Below, piece after piece: positions 8,492-16,375 of a stretch of 64,000 nt of DNA (the first letter of the stretch is position 1; each line of letters begins with the position of its first letter). Under the pieces are notes generated by a model that saw only the letters and a program-made list of their open reading frames with translations, was not told the DNA's origin and made no database searches. This stretch comes from Rhodobiaceae bacterium UBA7804. GTDB lineage: Bacteria; Pseudomonadota; Alphaproteobacteria; Parvibaculales; Parvibaculaceae. Where the stretch lies: the NCBI GenBank assembly GCA_002480495.1, contig DLCG01000009.1, positions 412,566 to 476,565 of the forward strand. Direction: 5' to 3'. A program made the position numbers and the translations under genes.

Positions 8492-9019
8492 ATGAGCCGT
8501 TTTTTCGGGAAGGTCTGCCAGAACGGCTATGTCGTGCGCGACATCGAGGCCGCACTGAAACACTGGACGGAAGTCCTCGGCGTCGGCCCCTTCTATTACA
8601 TCGACCGGGTGAAATGCGACTGGTTCACCTACAGGGGCGAGCCCTCGCCGGTCGAAATGAGCATCGCGCTCGGCAATACGGGCGATCTCCAGATCGAGCT
8701 CATCCAGCAGCGCAACGACGCGCCCTCCATGTATATGGATTTCCTGAATTCAGGCCGCGAAGGCCTGCAGCACATGTCCTACTGGACGACGGATTATCAG
8801 GCCGCCTATGACCGCGCATTGGCAGCAGGCTACCAGGTCGGACATGAGGGGCAGATCGGCGGCGAACAGGGCCGCTTCGTCTATTTCGACACCGAGACCC
8901 ATCCGGGCACGGTGATCGAGATGTCGGATATTTCCGGCGCGAAGGGGAAGTTCTTCGAGCATATCCGTAATGCCGCCATCGGCTGGGACGGCAAGGACCC
9001 GGTGAGGCCCGTGCGTTAG
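8492..9019 (+). CDS. VOC-family (glyoxalase/dioxygenase-like) protein
   Basis: 175 residues with the paired beta-alpha-beta-beta-beta modules of the vicinal oxygen chelate superfamily. The N-terminal module has QNGYVVRDIEAALKHWTEVL and GVGPFYYID. Candidate metal-ligand positions lie in EGLQHMSYW and GTVIEMSD. Such proteins include glyoxalases, epimerases and extradiol dioxygenases, and the substrate cannot be told from sequence. The ATG has AAAGGGAAAAGC in front and begins 11 nt after ccdB stops, so it may be read through from the ccd promoter. Confidence 0.85.
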   Translation: MSRFFGKVCQNGYVVRDIEAALKHWTEVLGVGPFYYIDRVKCDWFTYRGEPSPVEMSIALGNTGDLQIELIQQRNDAPSMYMDFLNSGREGLQHMSYWTTDYQAAYDRALAAGYQVGHEGQIGGEQGRFVYFDTETHPGTVIEMSDISGAKGKFFEHIRNAAIGWDGKDPVRPVR

Positions 9020-9046
9020 GACACACGGACCTCACCCGCGCTCGGG

Positions 9047-9526
9047 TCAGCCGCAATAGACGCGCGTAACCTTGCCTTCCTCATCGAGTTCGACATTCAG
9101 CCGATCGGGACGGAAGTCCTTCGTCACAGCCTCTCCCGGACGGATCACGCGAATGCTCGCGACCTCCTGACCGGCCTCGAGCTCGCCCTTCGCCTCTTCA
9201 TAGGGCTTGCCGGTCCATACGCCCAGCGCATCCGCCGCGGCCTGGCAACCCGCCGCCGCGCTGTCGTCCGCGCCGGCAATCGTTCCGGCGTCGGCGCCCT
9301 CCGCCGCGGCTTCCTCGCCCATGGACATGTCGTTTTCGTCCATATCGCTCCCGGCGCTATCCGCCGCGCCGGGTTCCGCCGTCATCGGCACGGCATTGTC
9401 CACCGCCGGGGCTTCTTCCGCCGTTGCATCGGCGGCCTTGTCCTCTTCGTTCTGGTCGCAGGCCGCAACCGTCACCAGCGCCGCAATCGCCACCGAACCG
9501 AGAAGGTGCTTCAGCGAAAAACTCAT
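9047..9526 (-). CDS. Lipoprotein with peptidase-inhibitor I78-type domain
   Basis: 159 residues. A signal peptide ends in the lipobox LVTVAAC, making Cys23 the probable lipidation site. A low-complexity acidic Ala/Glu/Asp linker follows (about 25-90). The C-terminal 66 residues fit the I78 inhibitor family: CQAAADALGVWTGKPYEEAK, VASIRVIRPGEAVTKDFRPD, RLNVELDEEGKV and a final YCG. The two flanking cysteines could form a disulfide. Likely an envelope-anchored serine-protease inhibitor. It converges with the VOC gene. Confidence 0.82.
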   Translation of the reverse strand: MSFSLKHLLGSVAIAALVTVAACDQNEEDKAADATAEEAPAVDNAVPMTAEPGAADSAGSDMDENDMSMGEEAAAEGADAGTIAGADDSAAAGCQAAADALGVWTGKPYEEAKGELEAGQEVASIRVIRPGEAVTKDFRPDRLNVELDEEGKVTRVYCG

Positions 9527-9714
9527 GTCTCTCTCCCGTTGGTCGTGAACGTCATCCGGCGTTTTCGCCGGAAAGAGAAGAACCCGGCATTCCGGCTTTT
9601 CCGTGGCGCCACCGCCATACCCTCAATGCATGCGGGCGGAAGAGGTTCCACGAGGGCCGGTTCGCACGGCCTCTCCCTTTTCCTCTCCCGCCCCGATTTT
9701 CGCCCTGCGGAAGT

Positions 9715-10563
9715 TCAGCCCGCCGAGGTCTTCTCTTCATACATTTCGTCGTAGCCGCGCTGCCAGATGAGCTTCGAGCCGTCCTCGCGGCCGAGCATGG
9801 CGATGGGATCCCGGTTGTCGACATGGCCGTAAAGCCCCCGATAGACCGAGTAGCCGCAAAGCTCCTGCAGGCGGCGCGGGAATTTCCGCGCCTCCTCGAG
9901 CGGGATGCCGAGCTGCTGGTTCTCCTGCTGGCGGATGAAGCCCGCGCAGTAATAGTTCGCGACGGCGAAGCGCCGGTCCTGCGAGCGGTTGGTGCCGCCC
10001 GCATGCCAGAGACTTCCATGCCAGAAGAGTATGGAACCCGCCGGCATCTCCCCCGGCACCGTGTCCATCTCGATGTCGTAGTCCGGCATGCCGCTCGCCT
10101 TGTGACTGCCGGGCACGAGCCGCGTCGCGCCGTTTTCTTCGGTGAAGTCGGAAATCGCCCAGACGCAGTTCAGGGTGAAGGGCTGATGCGGCTTCGGCAC
10201 GGGGATCAATTGGTCGTCCGCATGCAGAGGCTGCGCGCCCTGCCCCGGACAGAGCGTGATGGCGCTGACGGACGAAACCTGCAGTTCCGGGTCCAGAACC
10301 TTCTCGGCGAAAGGCAGAGCCGCGCCGTGTATCGGAATCTTCCAGAAGGTCGGCCCGTGCGCGAGCAGGTTGTAGATGCGCACCGTGCGCTTGCCCTCGA
10401 AGTCCGTATCGCGAAAGCCGATATCCTGCTCGCGCTCGACCCGGAGCAGTTCCTCCCTGATCTCCGCGACGAGGTCCGGCTCGATCGCATTCTCGAAGAT
10501 CACATAGCCGTCGCGTTCGAAGTCCGCATATTTGGCGTCCAGATCGATCTTTCCATTCGGCAT
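9715..10563 (-). CDS. Phytanoyl-CoA dioxygenase (PhyH) family protein
   Basis: 282 residues from ATG 10563, preceded by an AGGGGGAGAG ribosome site; the frame is open 30 codons further without support. It is a double-stranded beta-helix Fe(II)/2-oxoglutarate oxygenase. The HxD facial-triad part is LHADDQLIP, and the distal His with the 2-oxoglutarate Arg is in ATRLVPGSHK. The FERDGYVIFENAIEPDLVAE start is typical of the family. The substrate is unknown; lipid or fatty-acyl hydroxylation is plausible. It is transcribed divergently from the Fe-S/SCP2 gene. Confidence 0.9.
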   Translation of the reverse strand: MPNGKIDLDAKYADFERDGYVIFENAIEPDLVAEIREELLRVEREQDIGFRDTDFEGKRTVRIYNLLAHGPTFWKIPIHGAALPFAEKVLDPELQVSSVSAITLCPGQGAQPLHADDQLIPVPKPHQPFTLNCVWAISDFTEENGATRLVPGSHKASGMPDYDIEMDTVPGEMPAGSILFWHGSLWHAGGTNRSQDRRFAVANYYCAGFIRQQENQQLGIPLEEARKFPRRLQELCGYSVYRGLYGHVDNRDPIAMLGREDGSKLIWQRGYDEMYEEKTSAG

Positions 10564-10657
10564 CTCTCCCCCTTTTTCGATTGCCTCTTGGCTGCGGCAC
10601 GGCTCCTCCCTGCCACGTCCCCAGACCCTAACTCCGCTTATCTCGCCTGCCAAGTTT

Positions 10658-10676
10658 TGCGTAGTTTAAATACGCA
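10658..10676. promoter_or_regulatory. Dyad TGCGTA-N7-TACGCA upstream of the PhyH gene
   Basis: A perfect 6-bp inverted repeat around GTTTAAA, in the divergent gap 95 bp before the phytanoyl-CoA dioxygenase start and 45 bp from the 20-bp palindrome on the other side. Its right flank (TACGCACTAT) resembles the right half of that palindrome (TACACTATA), so it may be a degenerate second site for the same regulator. Function is inferred. Confidence 0.4.
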
Positions 10677-10720
10677 CTATTCCGTCCGGACCGGCCCTTG
10701 CGCGGAAAGCTTCGGCCTCT

Positions 10721-10740
10721 TATAGTGTATATACACTATA
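10721..10740. promoter_or_regulatory. Perfect 20-bp palindrome, probable MarR operator
   Basis: TATAGTGTATATACACTATA is a perfect palindrome 31 bp before the Fe-S/SCP2 start codon. Its core GTGTA-N2-TACAC recurs in front of the marR-family gene at 12573-12588. The same core at both promoters points to one MarR dimer controlling both genes. Confidence 0.7.
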
Positions 10741-10771
10741 AGACGGGGCAGCGGAGAGCAGGAGGCTGAAG

Positions 10772-12127
10772 ATGGCGCATGATCTCGCAACCGGCGGTGA
10801 ACATCCCGATGTGCTGCGCTGGCGCGGCGAAGCGGAGAGGCAGGAGCGGGTCTCTCTCACCGCTGAGAGCCTCCGCGCGCTGATGCTCGACTGCGGCGCG
10901 GACGATTGCGGCTTCGTCGCGGTTGCCGATCCCGCCATTGCCGACCAGCAGGCCTGGATCTCGGCGCTCCTGCCAAACGCACAGACGCTGGTGAGCTTCG
11001 TCTGCCGCATGAACCGCGACACGGTCAGGACCTCCGTCCGTTCCGTGGCGAATGAGGAATTCCACCAGACCTATGACGATGTGAATCATGTCGCGCGCCG
11101 TGCTGTCCGCCGTCTCGAGGAAATGGGCATCGGCGCCGTGAACCCCGCCGCCGCCTTCCCCATGGAAGCGCAGGCCTATCCCGCCGGCATGCGCGTCATC
11201 TCGCACAAGCCCATCGCCGAGGCTGCGGGGCTCGGCAGGATGGGCCTCCACCGCAATGTGATCCATCCGCGTTTCGGCAGCTTCGTCCTGCTCGGCACCA
11301 TCGTCATCGACCGCGCGCTCGATGAGGTTTCCGCCCCGCTCGACTATGCGCCCTGTCTCGACTGCAAGCTCTGTGTCGCCGCCTGTCCGGTCGAGGCCAT
11401 AGGCATGGACGGCACGTTCAATTTCTCCGCCTGTTACACGCATAACTACCGCGAGTTCATGGGCGGCTTTACCGACTGGGTGCATGAGGTCGTGGAAGCG
11501 AAGGACGCCGACGACTACGACGCCCGCGTGCCTCCCGGCGAGAGCGTCTCCATGTGGCAGAGCCTTTCCTTCAAGCCGGGCTACAAGGCGGCCTATTGCC
11601 TCAGCGTCTGTCCGGCGGGCTCCGATGTTCTCGGGCCCTACATGGAAGACAAGGTCGAGTATCGCAAACGCATCCTCGATCCGCTGCTCGCAAAGCCCGA
11701 GACGGTCTATGTGTTGAAGAATTCCGACGCTGAAGAGAGCGTGCCGAAGCGGCTCAAGACCAAGGAAGTCCGGATCGTCGACTACAATATTCCGTCCGAC
11801 AACCCCTTCTCCTTCCTCTTCGGCCTCACGCTCACTTTCCAGCGCAGAAAGGCGCGCGGGCTCGATGCAACGCTTGCCCTCACCGTCACCGATCACGGCC
11901 CGCTTAACGCAACGCTGCGCGTCCGCAACTCGAAACTCGAAGTGGACTTCAAGGCGCCCGAGAAATGCGATGCCTCGCTCGCGCTCGACTGGCAAACGCT
12001 CCACGCGATCTTCCGTGACGATCTTCCGCTCGCCCGCGCCATTGCCGACCGTGGGGCGGTCCTGGAAGGCGACAGGGAAAAGGCCGAAGCGATCCGCAAA
12101 TGCTTCCCGGTCTACAGGATCGGCTAG
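10772..12127 (+). CDS. 4Fe-4S ferredoxin-type protein fused to an SCP2 sterol-carrier-like domain
   Basis: 451 residues. The first 300 resemble the QueG/reductive-dehalogenase iron-sulfur fold. One complete cluster motif is C195-x2-C198-x2-C201-x3-C205-P. A second, partial set has Cys221 and C276-x3-C280-P, which could bind a second cluster. The C-terminal part (about 340-451) looks like an SCP2 lipid-binding domain (DATLALTVTDHGPLNATLRV onward, with SLALDWQTLHAIF). The fusion suggests redox chemistry on a hydrophobic substrate; this is inference. A strong GGAGG precedes the ATG. Its stop shares a CTAG with the convergent marR stop. Confidence 0.8.
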   Translation: MAHDLATGGEHPDVLRWRGEAERQERVSLTAESLRALMLDCGADDCGFVAVADPAIADQQAWISALLPNAQTLVSFVCRMNRDTVRTSVRSVANEEFHQTYDDVNHVARRAVRRLEEMGIGAVNPAAAFPMEAQAYPAGMRVISHKPIAEAAGLGRMGLHRNVIHPRFGSFVLLGTIVIDRALDEVSAPLDYAPCLDCKLCVAACPVEAIGMDGTFNFSACYTHNYREFMGGFTDWVHEVVEAKDADDYDARVPPGESVSMWQSLSFKPGYKAAYCLSVCPAGSDVLGPYMEDKVEYRKRILDPLLAKPETVYVLKNSDAEESVPKRLKTKEVRIVDYNIPSDNPFSFLFGLTLTFQRRKARGLDATLALTVTDHGPLNATLRVRNSKLEVDFKAPEKCDASLALDWQTLHAIFRDDLPLARAIADRGAVLEGDREKAEAIRKCFPVYRIG

Positions 12128-12558
12128 CCCATCGCGATCAACTGGTGGAGCGATTTCTTCACCGAAGGCCAGTTTGGTCCAAGCGCTCCCTCGACCTCGT
12201 CCTGCGCCTTGCGCCAAAGGGGGAGCGCCTGGGTAAGCTTCCGGCGCCCCGCCCTGGTAAGCCGGAGCCCCAGCGAGCGGCCTTCGCCGCTCGGCGCGGC
12301 CTCGATCAATCCTTCGTCTTCCAGCAGCTTCACATTGCGCACGAGGCTCGAGCGTTCGAGCGCCAGCATGTCGGCAAGAGCGGTGAGCGACTTCGCGCTT
12401 CCCTCCTCCACCGCGATCAGCAGCGTGAACTGCGTGATCTTGAGACCGACGGGCCTGAGCGCCTTGTCATAGGCCCGCGTCAGCTTGCGCGCCGCCATGC
12501 GCGTCCTCAGCGCCGCGCAATTCTCGCGCACTTCCTTTTCGGTGACTGTCTGGCTCAT
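12124..12558 (-). CDS. MarR-family transcriptional regulator
   Basis: 144 residues from ATG 12558; a TTG two codons upstream is less likely. It has the winged helix of the family: LKITQFTLLIAVEE, then the helix-turn-helix LTALADMLALERSSLVRNVK, then the wing SGEGRSLGLRLTRAGRRKL. MarR dimers usually repress nearby genes and themselves and release DNA on binding a small aromatic or lipophilic ligand. A matching palindrome lies just before its own start and another before the Fe-S/SCP2 gene, so autorepression and co-control are likely. Confidence 0.9.
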   Translation of the reverse strand: MSQTVTEKEVRENCAALRTRMAARKLTRAYDKALRPVGLKITQFTLLIAVEEGSAKSLTALADMLALERSSLVRNVKLLEDEGLIEAAPSGEGRSLGLRLTRAGRRKLTQALPLWRKAQDEVEGALGPNWPSVKKSLHQLIAMG

Positions 12559-12572
12559 GCCCAACCCGTTTT

Positions 12573-12588
12573 TCGTGTAGATACACGA
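12573..12588. promoter_or_regulatory. MarR operator at its own promoter
   Basis: TCGTGTAGATACACGA is a 7-bp perfect inverted repeat with 2-bp spacer, located 14 bp before the marR-family start. The core GTGTA-N2-TACAC is identical to that of the 20-bp palindrome at 10721. Confidence 0.7.
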
Positions 12589-12645
12589 TATGGGGAGAAA
12601 AACGGCCGCGCAAGACGGTTGGCGTCGTATCTATTTCTTCCGGAG

Positions 12646-14367
12646 CTATTCAGTAGCTCCAATTCCATTCCACGCCCGAAGGTGCTGAACGATCTCGACA
12701 ATTCTTTCGTTCAGGTCGACCGATAGACTTCCGAGCGAAGTCATATTCTTTACGATCTCAGCCGCGAATTGTGGCTTTTGCTTTGAGAGCTTCTCACCCA
12801 ACCCTGGAGTTGTGGCATCAATGGCATCCCATACAGATTCCCACTTCTCGCCTAACTGAACCTTCTCTCCGGAAAGCACTTTCTCCAGCACCGAGCCAGG
12901 AATGTAGTTCTCGATTTCTCGACCGGATGTTACCCAGCCGTATCCGCCCATCCCCTTTACTTCCTTAAGCACCCTGGCCTTAGTTTCGTTTATTTCCCCA
13001 CCTGCTTGCTTTATGTCGCTATCCATTATCACAATGCAGTTTCTGTTGACGCTAAGCAGCTTAACAAAAGCATCATCATCCGTGATCGGATCAGAAGCAC
13101 TGAGATGAGACAACAATTTTCCGCCGTAGAACACGCATTGATAGTGGACCGATTCTTTTAGTGAATTGCCTGATGCGAGACTAATCCAGTGATTGATATA
13201 TGTTCTGTCGGAGGGTCCCTCCACCCAAATTACAGCGTTAGCTTGAAGTAAATCGCTCGCGCGCACACCGAGATCATCTAACAGCCGATATCGACTTGAG
13301 GAACTGGAGACACTTTCAACAGAAGAAACATTTCCATGTTGAGTGACATGCAAAAATTGCACATCGTCCTCCTTGTGAAACATATCGATGCAAACGCTGG
13401 AATGCGTGGTCATAAAGATTAGGCAGCCAGTTTCTTGCGAAAAGCGGTTGATCAAATTCAACAATCTACGCTGCATATCGGGATGTAGATTATTCTCAAG
13501 CTCTTCAAACAAAAAAATGTAGTCTGCGGCACGCTTCGCGCTTATTGCAGGCACGATAAAGAGATGACACAACACAAGCAGAATAGTTTTCAAGCCACTT
13601 CCGGAGGCAGAGAGGGGAATTGCTCCCTTCCCTCGCTCGTTTAGATAAACCTCCCAGAGTTCTGTTCCTTCATCATGTTTGAGGGTTATGTCCTCCAAAA
13701 CCACAGACGGCCCGAGCACCTCGTTAAATCCCTCAATAATCTTTCGTCTTAGCTCATCATTAGAGTGTTCTTTGGTGAGCAAGATTCTCCGCAAAACATT
13801 TGTCGCCCCTCGCCCGGTTGATGAAAGATGAAAGTCCTTGCTCTGCCCTTCCGAGTTGATATCTCGTTCAGAGCTAAGCCGACTGGTTTTCATCCCGTTA
13901 AATGGCTCCTCCACATTCGACGACAAACTCCTCAGATAATCTTCGGAGTCTTGGAGATTAAAGGGAGGTTCAACTTGAAGAAATGAACGATCCTTACCCG
14001 AACGAACATATGAAAACGGCTTTCCTACCCACTGGCACCCAAACTCCCAGTGATTGTTGCCTGGCACCGAACCGCCATGCGTGTTCTTTGGGAATGTGTT
14101 TCTTAGAGCCTGCTCGGATAAGGCTTGACGCACGCGAATCTGAGCAGATTTTCCGGCGCGAGTTGCTGCATCAAGAATGGCAGTACCGCTCACCAATGCC
14201 TCGATAAGATCCAAAAGCGCAGACTTCCCGCTATTGTTCTTACCGATGACAAGATTCATTCTCTGAATTCTCTCGAACCCAGCAAAATCATCAAAGCACT
14301 TGAACCCCGAAACCTCCAAGGAAGTCTCTGACAACCTTTTCGCGCGCCGTTTGACCTCGTCTTTCAT
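12646..14367 (-). CDS. OLD-family ATP-dependent nuclease (ABC-type ATPase plus TOPRIM)
   Basis: 573 residues. The N-terminal SMC/ABC-like ATPase has Walker A GKNNSGKS (42-49), the signature region PLSASGSGLK (251-260), Walker B with catalytic acids YIFLFEELENNLHP (283-296) and the H-loop TTHSS (320-324). A C-terminal TOPRIM domain follows, with E383 and D387 in WVEGPSDR and D449/D451 in VIMDSD. This is the standalone class of OLD proteins, several of which act in phage defence. The gene is clearly more AT-rich than its neighbours, has different codon use, and sits alone between unrelated genes, suggesting horizontal transfer. Confidence 0.88.
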   Translation of the reverse strand: MKDEVKRRAKRLSETSLEVSGFKCFDDFAGFERIQRMNLVIGKNNSGKSALLDLIEALVSGTAILDAATRAGKSAQIRVRQALSEQALRNTFPKNTHGGSVPGNNHWEFGCQWVGKPFSYVRSGKDRSFLQVEPPFNLQDSEDYLRSLSSNVEEPFNGMKTSRLSSERDINSEGQSKDFHLSSTGRGATNVLRRILLTKEHSNDELRRKIIEGFNEVLGPSVVLEDITLKHDEGTELWEVYLNERGKGAIPLSASGSGLKTILLVLCHLFIVPAISAKRAADYIFLFEELENNLHPDMQRRLLNLINRFSQETGCLIFMTTHSSVCIDMFHKEDDVQFLHVTQHGNVSSVESVSSSSSRYRLLDDLGVRASDLLQANAVIWVEGPSDRTYINHWISLASGNSLKESVHYQCVFYGGKLLSHLSASDPITDDDAFVKLLSVNRNCIVIMDSDIKQAGGEINETKARVLKEVKGMGGYGWVTSGREIENYIPGSVLEKVLSGEKVQLGEKWESVWDAIDATTPGLGEKLSKQKPQFAAEIVKNMTSLGSLSVDLNERIVEIVQHLRAWNGIGATE

Positions 14368-14385
14368 TCATCCCCCGCAAGATTG

Positions 14386-15636
14386 TCATTCCGCCGCGCT
14401 GGTGCCCTGGTTGACCTGCGCCTTTTTCACCGAGGCCTGCACCACGGGGATTTCGTGGTCTTCCAGCGGCTTCATCCAGTTCTTCCGCTTCAGCGCCGCC
14501 TCGATATAGGGCGCGAGTTCTTCTCTCTTTCTCGCCTCACGGGCGGCGACCTCCGCCTTGAACTCGGGCATCACTTCCTTCGCGAAGAGTTCGAGCGACT
14601 CGCAGATATGCTCATGCTTGTTGCGGCCCGCCTGCTGCATGAAGATCACCTGATCGACACCCGCATCCTGGAAGGCCCTGAGATGCGCGCGCATGTCGTC
14701 CGGTGTGCCGATGCCGGTCGCGATCGCTTCGGCGCGCTTCGCCGCATCGATCACTTCCTGCGTGCGGTTGCCGCGCGCCTTGATGTAGTCGCCCCACATG
14801 TCGGTGCGGCCGGGCACCGTGTCATGCGCGACGAGTGCGTTCAGCGCATAGCCGAAGAATTCGAAGCCCTCATGGCCGCGGCGGATCGCCTCCTCGCGGT
14901 CATGATGCAGCGAGAAGTTCGACACCATGGCGATATTCGCGTTCACGCTATGACCGATGGGGCGGCATTCCTCAGACTTGATGATGCCGTAATAGATGTC
15001 GGACCAGTTCTTCGCCTCTTCCGGATCGACGAAGGAAAAGGCCAGCGCGCCGACACCGAGCGACGCCGCAACGCGGATCGTGTCGCGGTTCGTGCAGGCC
15101 ATCCACATGGGCGGATGCGGGTGCTGCACCGGCTTCGGCAGCACGTTGCGGCAGGGCATCGAGAAATACTTGCCCTCGAAACCCGGATAGGGATCGAGCA
15201 CCATCATGTTTGCGATCTGCTCGCCCGCCTCGATCGCCATGGCGCGCTTTTCCTTCGCGGGGATATTGAAGCCGCCCAGTTCGAGCCGCGTCGCGCCTTC
15301 GCCGATGCCGAATTCCACACGGCCGTTCGACATGATGTCGAGTGTCGCGAGGCCCTCCGCCGTGCGGGCGGGATGGTTGTAGTTCGGGATCACCTGGCGG
15401 ATGCCGTGGCCGAGGCGAATGTTCTTCGTGACCGAAGCGGCGGCGGCGAGGAAGACTTCCGGCGCCGAGGAATGCGAATACTCGTCCAGGAAATGATGCT
15501 CCACCTCCCAGGCGTGGTCGTAACCGAGCCTGTCGGCCAGCACGATCTGTTCAAGCGCTTCGTGAAACAGCCTGTGTTCGTCGCCCTCGTTCCAGGGCTT
15601 CGGCAGTTGCAGCTCGTAGAAGACTCCGAATTTCAT
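14386..15636 (-). CDS. LLM-class flavin-dependent oxidoreductase (luciferase-like)
   Basis: 416 residues, TIM-barrel bacterial-luciferase family, which uses reduced flavin (FMNH2 or F420H2) for oxygenation or hydride transfer. Diagnostic blocks are GYDHAWEVEHHFLDEYSHSS, IRLGHGIRQVIPNYNHPART, and GRVEFGIGEGATRLELGGFN. The length is slightly above the usual 330-380. The substrate is unknown. The OLD gene starts 18 nt downstream on the same strand and is probably a later insertion. Confidence 0.9.
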   Translation of the reverse strand: MKFGVFYELQLPKPWNEGDEHRLFHEALEQIVLADRLGYDHAWEVEHHFLDEYSHSSAPEVFLAAAASVTKNIRLGHGIRQVIPNYNHPARTAEGLATLDIMSNGRVEFGIGEGATRLELGGFNIPAKEKRAMAIEAGEQIANMMVLDPYPGFEGKYFSMPCRNVLPKPVQHPHPPMWMACTNRDTIRVAASLGVGALAFSFVDPEEAKNWSDIYYGIIKSEECRPIGHSVNANIAMVSNFSLHHDREEAIRRGHEGFEFFGYALNALVAHDTVPGRTDMWGDYIKARGNRTQEVIDAAKRAEAIATGIGTPDDMRAHLRAFQDAGVDQVIFMQQAGRNKHEHICESLELFAKEVMPEFKAEVAAREARKREELAPYIEAALKRKNWMKPLEDHEIPVVQASVKKAQVNQGTSAAE

Positions 15637-15799
15637 GGACCGCTCTCCCCGTTTCCGTTCGACGTCCTCGCTACTCCGGCGGGACGTTCGTTTTTCGATG
15701 GGGAGAGTGTAGTCGCCAATGCGGCGGCCCGCGACCTCTGCCGCAGACCGGCGCCGCCTTCCGTCGCGTCAGCCTCGATTCCTGTCTTTTTCGCGCGGG

Positions 15800-16063
15800 C
15801 TAGTGGAGGCCGTTCCGCAGGGACCCGTCATGATGATGCTGACGGCGCGCGGCGCGGAGCCCGAGTTCCTTCTCGGCCGCCTGGCGGCGAAGCACGCTTC
15901 TCTCCGTTTGAAGGATATGGCGCAGCTCCTCGTCGGAGTGCAACCGCACGTCGATCGGCCCCGTCAGTTCCACCGCACGCCGCATCACCTCCTGCGATTC
16001 GTAGAAGGAGCGCTTGCGCCGCGAGCGGCTCATCAGCCGCCGCCAGATATCAGTAATCGACAT
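15800..16063 (-). CDS. Small hypothetical basic protein
   Basis: 87 residues from ATG 16063 (MSITDIWRRLMSRSRRKRSF), with GGTGAGCAA in front. It is Arg-rich, with a plausible helical segment VELTGPIDVRLHSDEELRHI and a His-rich end. No family is recognised. It is the only reasonable reading frame between the LLM gene and the glycerophosphodiesterase, and it could also be chance. Confidence 0.4.
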   Translation of the reverse strand: MSITDIWRRLMSRSRRKRSFYESQEVMRRAVELTGPIDVRLHSDEELRHILQTERSVLRRQAAEKELGLRAARRQHHHDGSLRNGLH

Positions 16064-16375
16064 TTGCTCACCGGTCATGGTCGCGGACACACAGTGCCTT
16101 CGAGTTCCGGCGTTTCGCCCCAATCGCAAAGCGCCTTCAAGCGGCGCTTTTTCGGCTTCGTCATTTTCGAGACTATACCAGGCGACGGGACCGCACCAGA
16201 CGACTCACACTATGAAGGCCCGGCAAACCTATGATGACGGCTCCGGCGCGAGCGAGCGGGGATGAAACCGCTCTGGAGAGAAAACACCGCCCCGGACGGT
16301 GTTTCTCAGCCTTCCTGTAGCTTTCCCGCCATCTTCGATGCACCATTGTGGAGAGTATTTAATGGGGGCAATCAA
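16064..16375. other. Intergenic region with a stem-loop before ugpQ
   Basis: About 310 bp without a convincing gene. The one clear structure is an 11-bp stem (16278-16289 with 16297-16307, one bulged A, 7-nt loop), about 70 nt before the glycerophosphodiesterase start. It lacks a U-tract on the plus strand, so an attenuator or mRNA-stability element is only a guess. A GGGGGC ribosome site precedes the next gene. Confidence 0.4.

Noticed and set aside
10736..12217. A 493-residue open frame on the minus strand
   Set aside because: It covers the Fe-S/SCP2 gene in reverse and has no domain pattern.
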